Positions 24,371 through 36,202 of a stretch of 64,000 nt of DNA are shown here, one piece after another (within the stretch, counting starts at the first letter, position 1; every line of letters starts with the position of its first letter). Source of the stretch: Carettochelys insculpta (Eukaryota > Chordata > Testudines > Carettochelyidae); NCBI RefSeq assembly GCF_033958435.1, contig NC_134161.1, positions 15,872,001-15,936,000 on the forward strand, given 5' to 3'. Under the pieces are notes generated by a model, which saw nothing but the letters and a program-made list of their open reading frames with translations, did not search any database and was not told the origin of the DNA. Both the position numbers and the translations under genes were made by a program.

Positions 24371-24503
24371 GGAAAACAGCCTGCTGCGTCCGTCTGTCTG
24401 TCCAAGCAAGGTTCTACCACGTTTCCCTCCCTGGCCAGTGTGGGGAAGGGAACATGACAGAACCTTGTCCAGGCAGACAGACGGACACAGCAGGTTGTTT
24501 TCC
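24371..24503. repeat. Isolated long hairpin (two arms of about 65 bp, nearly no spacer)
   Basis: The left arm starts 'ggaaaacagcctgctgcgtc' and continues 'cgtctgtctg', 'caaggttct' and 'ccctggcc'. The right arm ends with the complement ('agacagacggacacagcagg' then 'ttgttttcc') and contains 'agaaccttg'. The arms agree at roughly 80 per cent by eye. It does not match any other repeat in this window. Confidence 0.8.
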
Positions 24504-26282
24504 ACCAGTCCACAAGCCCAGTTGCTCCCCTGCCCACTGTTAGCAGTAAAGTGTCACTAGGGACTGCAGAAGTCCTGCCACCCTGTGGCAGATGCAAACT
24601 CTCGGCAGAGTTCAGTGCTGCCAGGACAGTGCGGCATCGCACACCAATCGGGGGGAGGGCTGATGTTTGTTTCACTGCTCTCTGCTAGGGGAGGGTAAAG
24701 CCCAGCACACGGGATTGCACGTGTGCCTTGGGAGGAGAAGATCCCGGATTCCATCCCACATTTTCCCTCTATGCATTTGTCACTGCACTGCACAGATGTT
24801 CCCACTGAGCACCGGCCCTAGTACGTCTCGTGGCTGTGCCCTGGGCACTTGGTCATAGCACATGCTTGCCTTTAGCACCCCGGTTTGAGTCCTGCTGAAG
24901 ATTCTCCTAGCCCACAGCTGGAACCTTTCAGCAGCTGTTTGGGGGCTCACTTGTTGAAATCACTTGTTGGCTCTCACTGTGGGCACTGACCCTCGACAAC
25001 AAGAAAACCAGCACAGTAATCATGTTGATTGCTCCCTTTATGGCTGGAGAGGCTGAGGTCTTGTTGGGTGATGGAGATCAGGTTCCCCTTCTACTCTGCA
25101 TTCCAGGTCAGGATGGCCAGAGAGCCAATGTGAAAAATCAGTGCGGGGTGGTAAGACAAAGCCCTGAATATAGAAGGTGGAGGGTTAGAACTTAGGGATT
25201 GCCCCAGTCAAATTGGCACATCCGGTCACCCTAAGCTTGAGGCACACTGACAGGTTCTATTAGTTTCTATTTTATTGACAGGTGTCCATTGTTTCTGGCC
25301 AGGCTGTGCCAGTTCTGTTCATGCAGACCTCTTGGGTGTCCAAAGATCTTAGCACGAGATCAAGCAAAAATGCCTCGTGCTGGATTTGAGAGGCACTCTC
25401 CCTGTGAGCCCAGAGTTCAGGGCTTTGGGATGTCATGTTCCATTCCCTTTAAATATCAGGCCAGGCTGCAGAAACAGCAGTGACATGTTTTAAAAAGTCT
25501 TTATTCGCAAGCCAACATCTCCCAGAACGGAGGGAGTGGAGGCGTTGTTTATTTGCACTTTCAGCTGGAAAGCAATCAGCTCACCCAGAAAAATGCAGCT
25601 CCTCTGGAGAATATCAGCTTGTAAGAGTTCTTTTTTCTTCTCCTTATTTATAAGCATTTAGTACTTAAAAGGACCCGGCCAAGGCATTTTTCATATTTTT
25701 TTAATCATTGTTTTCTCCTCGCTGTCTGTAATAACCCTTTTGAAGCTTTGAACTGAAAAACTGTTTCCTGTCTGGGACCTGTTTTGTGCCATCATGCACG
25801 CCAATTAAATCTGCAGAAGATACTGAATTGGGAGAGGTGACATGCCCCTGGGAGGACAGAGGAAATAACTGTGGAGGCACCGAGGGTTCGAACTATGGGT
25901 AGGAAAATAACAAAATGAAATTTAACCTGGAAGGGGAAGAATGTACGTCTGGGGAAACGTAAACCAAAGCAGAGGTAGTAGAGAGAGGGAAATGCTTGTA
26001 AAGCAATGATTCCCAGAGAGGAGAGTGGCAGATAGGAAATTAGCATTGTGTTTGCAGTGGGATGTAAAAGCTAAAAGAAAACGGGGGGAGGGACCCATGC
26101 TTCAGAACCAGGCAGATGTTTGCATGTGGAGAGGGCGTGTCTGTCTGCGTGAGGCATGAGAGAATTTTGCTGAGCTCTGTGTTACAAAGGAAGAGACCCT
26201 GCCTCCTAGCCCCAGACATGATGGAAGGCATGGGGGAGTGCTGCCACTAGCTGCGAGTATGACAGGACCTTAAGGCTACATG

Positions 26283-26460
26283 TAACCCTCAGACCTATTG
26301 GGTGTGGTTCACTGACCCAGGTAGTGGCACCTAGACCACTCACACAGAGAAAGATGAGTCTCCTCCGCAACCTTAGCTGAGAGCCAGCTGGCATTCAGCT
26401 CAGGCGGTGGGGATCAGGGCAGGAGCCTCCAAAGATCCCAGGTTTGAGCCCACCTGCGAG
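26283..26460 (+). repeat. tRNA-like SINE (copy 2)
   Basis: 'cctattgggtgtggttcac', 'gatgagtctcctccgca', 'gctgagagccagctggc' and the B-box-like 'caggtttgagccc' align with 17459-17632. Confidence 0.7.
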
Positions 26461-26784
26461 GGGTTGCATATGCACTGTCTCCCAAAGGGAAGGGTAAGCC
26501 AGGGCACCATGCACTGACACACCAGGAAGAGAGGAGTCAGATGGGGACAGAGCTCTGGATGTTACCGGCCACCGTACACAGGACAGGTTCCTGTGCCGGT
26601 TCTGGGCATGGGTGGCCCATTCCTCCTGTTCTGTCCCTTACAGGAGTACAACCCACTCCCCCTCCCAACCTCTGCACTGTGCGCACAAAATCAGAGAGAC
26701 GAGTGCCCCTGTTGCGGCAGAACCTGGAATGTTGCCTGATTTCAGAAGCATATAGGAGAACTAGCAGCAGACACAACACACAGA

Positions 26785-27120
26785 TTAAGGGATAAATCAT
26801 ATGAGGAGAGACTAAGGGAGGTAAATTTATATAGTTCAGAAAATACCCCGGGTGATGTGATCGCAATCTATAAACATCTTCAACATACCACTAGAAATGA
26901 AAGGTAGGGACTGTCTGTAATCGCTGAAGATGGTCGGACAAGAAGTAATGGCCTGAAGCCAAGGGAGGAAATAATGAGAAGTTCCTAAGAGCAGTTGTGG
27001 AGTTGTGGCAGTGGAGTAGACTCCCAGGGGAGATGGCTAACATGACTGATAATGTGTCATTCAGGACCAAAGCCTGGGAATGGAAGAATTATAGACAATC
27101 TCTGAAAAGAAGATTGTATC
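26785..27120 (+). repeat. Old CR1/L3-type LINE fragment
   Basis: 'atcatatgaggagagacta', 'tgatcgcaatctataaacat', 'gacaagaagtaatggcc' and 'actcccaggggaga' match the C-terminal coding order of CR1-like LINEs ('YEERLR', 'SNGL', 'PG'). Heavily diverged. Confidence 0.6.
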
Positions 27121-27427
27121 TGGAAGATGGACAGACATAGCTAAAAGAATGTGTTTCTGTGTCTTGATACAAAACATGTGATGCCCATGAGTGTTCACAC
27201 GTTTGGGATTAATTTAGCATTAGTTTTCACAATTTCCCCAGAGGCAAAACATAAATTTTACCTTTTGTCAAAGAGACAAGGAGGCAAATTGAGAGTCCAG
27301 CGCACAGGAATTGATTGTGGTGGGTTTGGGGTTAGGCCTGGTGTAAATGAATGCCTCCTTTCTGTTCTTGCCAATGAAAGCAGCTTTTTGCTCTAGCAAA
27401 AAGAAGGGGTCGTTACGTGGTGTAAGA

Positions 27428-27552
27428 TGCACACCTACTGCATCTTCTACTGCATCTGGCAAAGTGGGTCTTGGCCCGCAAAAGCTGATGGTCCCATAAA
27501 TCTGTTAGTCTATAAGGTGCCACTAGACTTCACATTGTTTCTGCGCACCTAC
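27428..27552 (+). mobile_element. Fold-back family monomer, 5'-truncated, inserted in a SINE
   Basis: The insert of about 103 bp (27439-27541: 'aaagtgggtcttggcccgc', 'ctgttagtctataaggtgcc' 'actagacttc') lies between 'tgcacacctac' (27428-27438) and 'tgcgcacctac' (27542-27552), an 11-bp direct repeat with one mismatch. The duplicated target resembles the start of the tRNA-like SINE that continues to the right. Confidence 0.65.
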
Positions 27553-27690
27553 GTGTGGTTCACAGTCCCATGAAGGAATGAGTCTTCTCTACAGCCTTAG
27601 ATGAGTGCCAGCTGGCTTTTAGTTCAAAGCGTAGCGGCCCCTGTGCATAGCTCCAAAGGCCCCAGGGGTCCAAGTCCGCTTGTGGGTGGT
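27545..27690 (+). repeat. tRNA-like SINE (copy 3)
   Basis: 'cctacgtgtggttcac', 'aatgagtcttctctaca', 'gagtgccagctggctttta' and 'agctccaaaggcccc' align with copies 1 and 2. It has lost part of its 5' region and is interrupted near its start by the insertion at 27439-27541. Confidence 0.65.
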
Positions 27691-27927
27691 TACAGGAGGA
27701 TAACGGTTTGGTTTTAATCTGAGTGAAAGAAACCCACCTCTCATCTCTGGTGAAAATGGCTGGAGAAAAGGTGGGAAGAAGACGGAAGGAGACACTAAAC
27801 AAGGCTGCAAGAGATTGGATTTGGTGGCAGACTTTCTGTAGGAACATGAGCAAATTGACTTCATTGACCTGTGCTTCCGCCTGCACCTAATAAGTCGGGA
27901 AAATATTTGACTCCCTCACAGCAGTGA

Positions 27928-28860
27928 TGTAAGAACATAGAACCTAAGAACAGCCATGCTAGGTCAGACTAATGGTCCATCCGTCCGGGATCCTGACTTC
28001 CAACAGTACCCGATGCCAGATGCTCCAGAGAAAATCAACAGAACAGGAGGTCATCAAGTGATCTATCCCCCATTGCCCATTCCAAGCTTCTGGGAAATAG
28101 TCTGTGAACATCATCCCTGTCCATCTGGCTAACTTCTATTAATGGAACTATCCTATAGGAATTTATCTGGCTTTATGTGGATCCTGTTACAGTCTTGGCC
28201 TTCACAACATCCTCTAGTGAGGAGTTCCATGGGTTGTCCCTGCAGTGTGTAAATAAATACTTCCTTTTTTTTATTTTAAACCTGCTGCCTATGAATTTCC
28301 TTTGGTGACCCCTAGTTCTTGTGTTATGGGATGGAATAAATGCCAATTCCTTATCTACTTTCTCCGCACCAGTCATGCTTATGTAGACCTCAGTCATATC
28401 CCTCGTAGTCATCTCTTTTCCTATCTGAAAATTCCCCATCTTATTAATCTCTCCTCATGTGGAAGCTGTTTCACACACCCCTAATCATTTTTCTTGCCCT
28501 TTTCTGAACCTCCTGCAATTCCAATATATCTTTCTTGAGATGAGGTGACCACATCTGCAGGCAATATTCAAGAAGCAGGCATGCCATGGATTTATAGAGA
28601 GGTGATATGATATTTTCTGTCTTATCTATCCCTTTCTTAATGATGCCAAAAATTCTGTTTGCTTTTTTGACTGCTGCTGCACATTGAGCAGATGCTTTCA
28701 GAGAACTATCCACAATGTTGCCCATTCTTGAGTGGTAACAGCTCATTTAGACCCAATTATTTTATATGTGTAGTTGGAATTATGTTTTCCATTGTGCATT
28801 ACTTTATATTTGCCAGCATTGAATTTCATCTGGTTAAAAATCCATCAATGTTTGTGAGAT
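27928..28860 (-). mobile_element. CR1 LINE, 3' half, antisense
   Basis: Read on the minus strand it contains 'SSLKASAQCAAAVKKANR' then 'IFGIIKKGIDKTEN' and 'LEYCLQMWSPHLKKDI', the CR1 C-terminal region. It ends with 'agcatggctgttctta' near 27940-27955, which is the 3' non-coding part ('gggtcagaccaaaggtcc' type). Several stops are present. It is the same subfamily as 19985-20790. Confidence 0.88.
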
Positions 28861-29069
28861 GGTCTGGTGATGAGGGCCTGAAAAGAACCAGAATAGAACA
28901 GAAACATGGAAGGCAAAAGTACAGAATATTTCCAGTTTCCCAACATTGATATTGTGTGTGTGTGTCTGAGTCTGTGTGCGTGCTGCTGTGGTGAGGATTT
29001 GAGGGCTTTGAACAGCAGGACAAATGGGAGGGAGATAAGGACTTACATCACCAGAACACAGCAAGCTAG

Positions 29070-29335
29070 GTACATAAGAATGGCCATTCCTGGGTCAAAC
29101 CAAAGGTCCATCTAGCCCAGCATCCCGTCTGCTGACAGCCAGTGCCAGGTGCCCCAGAGGGGGTGCACCGAAGACAAGGATCAAGCGACTTGTCTTATGC
29201 CATCCATCTCCAGACTCTGACAAACAGAGGCCAGGGACAGGACACCATTCCTACCCCCGGCTAATAACCTTTTATGGACCCAACCTCCATGAATTTATCT
29301 AGCTCTTCTTTGAACTCTCTTATAGTCCTATAGGT
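29070..29335 (-). repeat. CR1 LINE 3' end, antisense
   Basis: 'taagaatggccattcctgg' 'gtcaaaccaaagg', 'ccagtgccaggtgcccc' and 'aattatctagctctt'-like words form the terminal part of the same CR1 subfamily, followed by the start of its coding region. Confidence 0.8.
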
Positions 29336-30560
29336 AGAAAGCTTTGGTAAATTAACATCAGAGAAGATGTCCCAGATATGCACCAGCCTCTCTTGGAGCA
29401 GTTTCTGGAGAAAGAAGAGCCCTAAGAAGACAGCTGCAGAGGGAGTCCCAGTAGATGTTGTTCTTTATGGACCATGATGAACCAGTAGTTATAGCAAGAG
29501 AGAGACAGCATTCAGCAGACAAGGGAAGAATTATTCTGACTGCTCTGCAGGGGACACTGTTAAGCAAGCAGAAGAGTTAAAAGGAATTGAGCAGTATTGA
29601 TGACACAAGGAGCCCAAAATGAATGTGGGGCAGGAGATCAGAGATGGAACAACCTCAAGAAGTTTGGTGACTCACTTTTGTTCACATGTGCCATATAGCT
29701 CAGATGCTTAGCTGAAATGGCCTGGACTTGTGTGGTCTGCAGCCCCAAGACATGCTGTGCTTGTGAAAACTCCAAGGTCAAGGATGTCCCCAGAATAAGT
29801 TCTTGTGTAGCTGCAGGAGAACGTCCAGGAAATGGGTGATCGACATGACATGTGCGGACAGATATGGTGTAATGCTGGGAAGACCATGCCAACAAAGGCT
29901 GGCCTCAGCGGAATCCAAGAACATGTGCCAAGGAAGTACGTGTCTGGGGGCAGGAAAAGAATGTGAGTCTGCCTGAGCTGGGGTTTGGGTGGGGACTAAG
30001 GCCTCAGTCCCACAAGCTGATCCAGGTGAGCAGTCCACTGGAGACTGTTGCTGCTGGTTTCACATAAAAGGTCCTTGGCCACTGCAGTGATGGGCAGCAG
30101 TATCAAGCCAGTTGATCGAGAAGTAGATTGATCTCCCTGAGGCTCTGCCTGGGTAAGGGTCCCACACACAGATCTGTGGGGGGGTGGAGGAGGAATTTGG
30201 GCGAACAGGAAGGCCAGGCTGGGACAAGTGACATCTCTTTCTGGGACTCTGAACTGCAAGGTGATCTTTGAGCTGGGCAGCTCGGTGTGGACTTCTTTAG
30301 CTTTACTACTGCAACATCAGTATCCTGTAACTCAGGCTTGTTGCTCTCCCCCTTTTATTTATAGCAGGGCAAGTCTAAGGTGCATCTGTCTGCAAATGCT
30401 TTGTATCTCCTAGCTCTCTGTTTCTTTCCTGCCCCCCACGCAACCTGATTTGAAAGCTTGGGAAATGGATAATGCCACATGTAGAGGAACATCACTGCTT
30501 GGTAACCAAGGAAAAATTCCAGCTCTGGAGTGGCCAGGGACAAAAATAGGTGAAGGACTG

Positions 30561-30770
30561 AGACTTGGTCTAAACTAGGGAGTTAAGTTCATTTCAGATA
30601 TGCAATTCTAGCTATGTTTCTAGAATTGACTTATCTGCAATCAGCTTGCCTGGCTGTCCATGCAGAGGGAGGTTGACATGAAAAACTGTCCCGTTGACCT
30701 CCCTTATTTCTCACGATATCAAATACAGGGTTTGACTGCTGACCCCAGATCATTCAATTTCACATAGCAA
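30561..30770. mobile_element. Miniature TIR element, partial copy of the 11434-11702 family
   Basis: 'agacttggtctaaactagg', 'tgcaattctagctatg', 'gcagagggaggttgac' and 'ctcacgatatc' match the family. The right end is missing or too worn to place. Confidence 0.6.
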
Positions 30771-31577
30771 TGAACTTCCGTGCCTGCTGGTAACTCCATC
30801 CTCATGAAACATTTTCATCTAACTTCATAATCAAACCTGGGACTTCTTGCACAATTAGGCATTCAGCCACTTCAGCTTCATAATTACATGGAGAGGAATT
30901 AATTAATCTAGGGATCTCATTGTGTGGCTTCCAGCTGTTCACCTATTACCTCCTTCCCCAGGTTGGAGGCCAGGTGGGGAGGAGTGTGTAACAGAGGAAA
31001 AGCAGGATGAGTGTGTAAGAGGACAGCAGGATAGAAGGAAGCTGTAGAGCAGATTAGCAGAAGAGCTCAGCTCCCATCTGGCATGAAAATAAGTGGTAAG
31101 CTTTCCAGAGCAGCTTAGCTTGTTGAGTGGGTTGCAAGGATCTGCCTCAGCTTTACCCACCAGAATGTGCATCACTGGATACGTGTCTTGCCACTTCCCC
31201 CACGCATCTCTGCCATTTCCCCTGCGCAAGACAGAAAATATCGTGTCCCATGGGACATGGACCAGAGACCACTGAAGAGCAGGTGCAGATGCTGCCCTGC
31301 ACAGGGATATAGCTAGCGAGGAGGTGGAGTCTCGGGGAGGATGAGGTAACTCACTATTCTGAACGTGACACAGAGGCTAAAGAGGACAATGACTTTAGTG
31401 ACCTCGGAAAGAGCAGGCAGAAAGTCCAGGAGAATGAAAAAGGAATCAAGGCAACAAGAATGGATGTGGTCTCCAGTAGCTTGGACAAGAATGGGAAGAG
31501 AGAGATGAGCAACACCTGGAGAAAGGGGAGGCAGGGACCCCTGAGTGGGACTCCTCTGAACACCTAGCTGGCCTCAA

Positions 31578-31735
31578 ACAGATGTAGCTCAGGGGATAAG
31601 AAGCTGAGGTTATAGGTTCTAGTCCCAGTGCTGGCAGTGATTTGCTGTCTGATTTTTGGCAAGTCACTAGTCTTTTCCAGCTGCAGTTTCCCCATTTGCA
31701 GAGCCCCAAGGATAATGGTGACCTGTGTTAATTAA
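31578..31735 (+). repeat. MIR-like SINE relic
   Basis: 'ttataggttctagtcccagt', 'ggcaagtcact' and 'cagtttccccatttgcaga' follow MIR from B-box to 3' region. Confidence 0.65.
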
Positions 31736-32511
31736 TTAACTATTATCCAGCACATTGCAACATTGAGGAAGATGGTGAGCTCTCGCAAGGCAAAGTGCTG
31801 GAATCCTTCTTCCTTATCTAGCAAGGAGCTGATTTCATCCTCAAGAGATGAGGGACCTGGCTCATTAACACCCTACACACAGCCACAGAAATCAAAGCAA
31901 AGTCCCTTGATTAATTAGTGAAGTAGGGAGGGGGGAAGTTGATCAGAAAAACCCCTAACCCAGCAGGGCAGAGAAACTCAAGTGGCCAGTCAGCATCTGT
32001 TAGAGACATGAAGATAAATGAGGTAAGGGAACAAGTCAGTGCATACAAATAGGCTCACATCTGTAGTGCTAATATCTCTTGCAGAATGCTTGTGTCATCA
32101 GATAGTGTGTGAAACTCCCCAGGTCATCCACCCTGATTCACTTAACCTTCCCAGGTGGTCAGAGGATGCTCCTGCAGAAGTTCTGCCAAAACATCTTCTT
32201 CCCCAGCCAATAGAGGCCCCCACTGAAGTGAAGTCCCCGCGACCCCTTCTCTGCTGAGCGAGTGGCCAGTGAGGCTGATGTGATGCTCCAGGATCCAGCC
32301 ATGTGAACTTTGTGAATTCCACCCGGATTGCATGAACTCTGTGCGTTCACGCTCTCATGGTTGTCATCTAACGTCACCTTGCATCAGACATCTTGTCTTC
32401 AGGGTTACGCCCCCGGATGTGTAGCCCTGGATGGGACAGACATTAGTAGTTGAAGGATATTGCCCCATTAAGACATTGGAGACTCCCTGGATGGATATTG
32501 ATTGCTTAATA

Positions 32512-32640
32512 CATGTTGAACCTCTCTAATCCAGAACTCTCTCAGCCAACAACTTCTGTAATCTGACATGATTTTAGTTAGCCTGGTGACCACTTACCGT
32601 AGATGTGGCCAAGTTTCCTGGGGAGGGTCCTGGAACCGAG
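32512..32640 (+). repeat. TIR element, 5' part (copy 3 of the 16967 family)
   Basis: 'catgttgaacctctctaatc' 'cagaac' then 'ttctgtaatctgacatga' and 'ggccaagtttcctgggga' align with 16967-17110. TA precedes the start. The 3' half is absent. Confidence 0.65.
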
Positions 32641-33019
32641 CTCCTTCAGGGCTGTAGCTTTCAGAAATTCATCTCAGGAGCTGTGCTGGCGAGATACCCG
32701 GTGGCTCCCACTCGCTTCTACTGGAATTGTGGGCACAGCCACCGGCGGCTCCAGAGGGCTCTGCCTGAGACAGAACTTGAGGATTCAGGCCCTTGTGAGC
32801 ATTCAGATGGTGCACTGCCATCTCTGGCCAGCACTCCACCCGTCACCCCATGGACTGAAATGCTAGGCTGCACTCAGGTGCTGGGTCCTAGAGGGTCTTG
32901 GCTTGGGCAGGCTTTAAGCGTTGGCTGTGGGTCCCCAGGTGCAGAGCCCTGGGGTGCTGCTCTTGGCAGTGGAGCCCGGCCCAGTTGCCAAGGCTCTCAA
33001 ACAAGGGCTGGCTCCTCAG

Positions 33020-33905
33020 CAGCGGCACACTGCTCCAGTTTCTCCACATCTTTCTTGAAATGTGGGGCCCAGAACTGGACACAGTTCTCCAGCTGAAGCC
33101 TAATCAGCACAGGGTGCAAGAATTACTTCTCGTGTCTTGCTCACAATACACCTGTTAGTGCATCACAGAACCATGTTTGCCTTTTTTGTGACACTGTCAC
33201 ACGGTTGGCTCATACTCAGCTTGGGGTCCCCCATGACCCCTAGATCCCTTTCTGCAGTACTCCTGCCCAGGGAGTCGCTTCCCGTTCTGTATGTGTGAAA
33301 CTCCCCAAGTGGAGCACTTAGCATTTCTCCTTCCTGAACTGCCTCCCTATTTACCTCAGACCGTTTCTCCAGATCATTTTGAATTCTGACCCTGTCCTCC
33401 AAAGCAGTTGCCGCCCCTCCCAGCTTGGTATCATCTGCAAATTTATTAAGCACACTCTTTATGCCGTTCTCTAAATCATTGATGAAGATATTGAACAGAA
33501 CTATCCCCCAAGCCATTCCCTGTGGAACCCCACTTGTTATTCCCTTTCAGCATGACTGTGAACTATTAATAACCACTCTAATGGTTATTCAAGCAGTTAC
33601 ACACCCACCTGATAGTAGCCCCTTCAAGGTTGCATTTCCCTAATTTACTGATGACAAGGTCCTGCAATACTATATTAAATGCTTTACAAAAGTCTAGGTA
33701 GACCACATCCACTGCTTCCTCTTTATCCATAAGGTTTGTCATCCTATCAAATAAAGCTGTCAGGCTGGTTTGACGTGATTTGTTCTTGACAAGTCCATGC
33801 TCACTGTTACCTAGCATCTTATCTTCCAGATGTTTGCAGATAGATTCCTTAATTATGTGCTCCATCACTCTTCCTGGCACTGAAGGTAATATTGCTAGTA
33901 ATTGT
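33020..33905 (-). mobile_element. CR1 LINE, reverse transcriptase region, antisense
   Basis: Minus-strand frames include 'NKSRQTSLTALFDRMTN', 'AVDVVYLDFCKAFN' and 'LFNIFINDLENGIKSVLN', then 'KFADDTKLGG' and 'AERDLGVMGDPKLSMSQ'. YLDFxKAF and FADDTKL are the core catalytic blocks of the reverse transcriptase, with the FADD aspartates preserved. The frame is broken between the two parts (near 33580), so the copy is inactive. Confidence 0.92.
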
Positions 33906-34789
33906 TACTGTTTATCGTTCAAATGGGACTCGGCTTCCTTCTCTATATACAAGGTCCCTTTCCCAACCATAGCTGAAGCAGGGCCTGTCACAATGCCATC
34001 TCCGGGCCCTGCCCACACGCACACAGATGGAACCCATCCGTGACCCCCTAGGGCCGTGCCAGTGCTCCTGGCTTTTGGTTAGGACTCTGGGAAAAGGCAT
34101 CTTTTGTCCTCACCATGGACAGCTATTCTTGATCCTGCCTACGTGTCGGAAGGGATCCAACGTGGGTCTCCCTGAGATAATGAGAGTTGAGACTCACGGG
34201 GAGGATCTCATCACCTTTGGTTTCACTTTTTCGTGCTGGCTATTTCTTACTTTCCCTTCCGCTGACAAGCTGCTGGAGTTTCACCACCCTGGCAGGCTCC
34301 CCTGCCCCCTTCCCCCACTCACTTTCCCAACAGTCCCCCTCCCATACCCCCCACCAGTGGCAGATTGCCAGATGGTGCCCTATTAGGTCACACTCGCTCA
34401 TTGTTTGGCAAACAGCAGCTTCGTTCAAGTGCTGAGTTGACAGCTTGTCCTCAAAGACAATTTGTAGGTTGCAGCGTTGCAAATGCCAGCTTGGCTTTCC
34501 AGTGGGGTGTTATTTCAACTGCCTTCAAGGGAAAATGCTCCCTTTGATTAAAAAAAGGCAGGGGAGCTAATGGGGGAGGGAGTAGTGTTTTTGATATTGA
34601 GTCGGACGGCATTGATTGGCAGGCAGTGCACAAACATCCCCCACCCCAGCCCCGCCAGTGCATTTTGCTTCTGACCTACATAACAGCCTTTGCTGTGCCA
34701 GCTCTGGCATGAAACCTCTTCCAGTGCCCCCAGTCCTGCTCTGCAACACAGAGGGAAGAACAATCAGTCTCACACATACAAAATGGGAA

Positions 34790-35505
34790 GCAAATCCCTA
34801 GGACGGAGTACTGCAGAAAGGGATCTGGGGGTCATAGTGGACCACAAACTCAATATGCATCAACAGTGTGACACTGTTGCAAAAAAAGCAAACATGATTC
34901 TGGGATTACATTAACAGGACTTAATAGGAATGTTGTTAAGTAAGACACAAGAAGTTATTTTTCCATGCTGCGCTGATTAGGCCTCAGTTGGAGTATTGTG
35001 TCCAGTTTTGGGCACCACATTTCAAGAAAGATGTGGAGAAATTGCAGAAGGCCCAGAGAAGAGCAACAAGAATGATTAAAGGTCTAGAGAACATGAGATA
35101 GGAGGGAAGACTGAAAGAACTGGGCTTGTTTAGTTTAGAAAAGAGAAGACTGAGAAGGGACATCATAGCTGTTTACAACTACCTAAAAGAGTGTTACAAG
35201 GGGAAGGGAGAAAAATTGTTCTACTTGGCCTGTGAGGATAGGCCAAGAAGCAATGGGCTTAAACTGCAGCAAGGGAGGTTTAGGTTGGACATTATGAAAA
35301 ACTTCCTGTCAGGGTGGTTAAACCTTGGAATGAACTGCCTAGGTAGGCTGTGGAATCTCCCTCAATGGAGATATTAAAGAGCAGGTTAGGTAGACGTGGA
35401 TTGGGGATGGTCTAGACAGTGCTTGGTCCTGCCATGAGAAAAGGGGACTGGACTCAATGATCTCTTGAGGTCCCTTCCAGTCCTAGTGTTCTATGGCTCT
35501 ATCTA
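34790..35505 (+). mobile_element. CR1 LINE, 3' end
   Basis: 'LGRSTAERDLGVIVDHKLN' then 'MHQQCDTVAKKANMILG', '[19 protein letters not shown]' and the 3' tail 'actcaatgatctcttgagg' / 'cttccagtcctagtgttcta'. Frameshifts separate the parts. It lies back to back with the RTE-like fragment that follows. Confidence 0.9.
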
Positions 35506-35510
35506 TGTTC

Positions 35511-36202
35511 AACTCTTCCATGACTCTAGAAGAGAGCTTGACAGACTATGCTGGATGATGGTTTTCTGAGAGTGTGTTCTTGATTTGGACATGAAGTGGT
35601 TCTTGTCTTGCTCTGTTCCAAAGCTCCTCATCTGTGACCAAGTCTTGCTGTTTGATGTGAAGGATGTACCTCAGGCATCTGTTTATGAATGTCAGTAGCT
35701 TGTGATTTGAAGATTTTTTGGTACATCAGGTCTCGCATCCATACAAGAGCACAGTCTTCACATTTGTGTTGACAATCTGCAGTTTTGTCTGTGCAGATAT
35801 TATTTGTGAACTCCATAGGGGGTGGAGAGTCTTGAATGCAGCTGTTGCTTTCCCTATCCTGGCACTGATATCCTTATCTGTTCCTCCGTCTCTGCCCGTA
35901 ATACACCCCAAGCAGGTGAACTGCTCCACGTCTTCCAGGTCCTCCCCTCCCAGTGTGATGGTGCTGTTGCTGGTCTGGTTGATCCTTGTGGTCTTGGTCT
36001 TTCCCTTGTTCATGCTCAGTCCAGTCACTGAGGCAGTTTTGTCTACCGTTGCAACCTTTTCTTGCACGCTTTCATGTTGTTGTGAAAGAAGGGCGACATT
36101 GTCGGGAAAATCAATGTCCTCTAGCTGTTTGAGAAGTGTCCACTGAATGCCCTGCTGATGGCCATGTGTTGTCCTGCTCACGATCCAGTCCATTGTGATC
36201 AA
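35511..36202 (-). mobile_element. RTE-like LINE reverse transcriptase fragment, antisense
   Basis: Minus-strand translation reads 'QLEDIDFPDNVALLSQQ', 'GLSMNKGKTKTT', 'FTCLGCITGRDGGTDKDI', 'ARIGKATAAFKTLHPLW' and 'TNVKTVLLYGCET', then after a stop 'FINRCLRYILHIKQQDLV' and 'DEELWNRARQEP'. This is the FADD-to-C-terminus part of an RTE-type enzyme. The catalytic box reads F-P-D-N instead of F-A-D-D, so the active site is lost. It is a different subfamily from the copy at 1150. Confidence 0.82.

Noticed and set aside
33163..33880. Reverse transcriptase as a functional gene
   Set aside because: It is a 5'-truncated CR1 with a frame break between the two catalytic parts.
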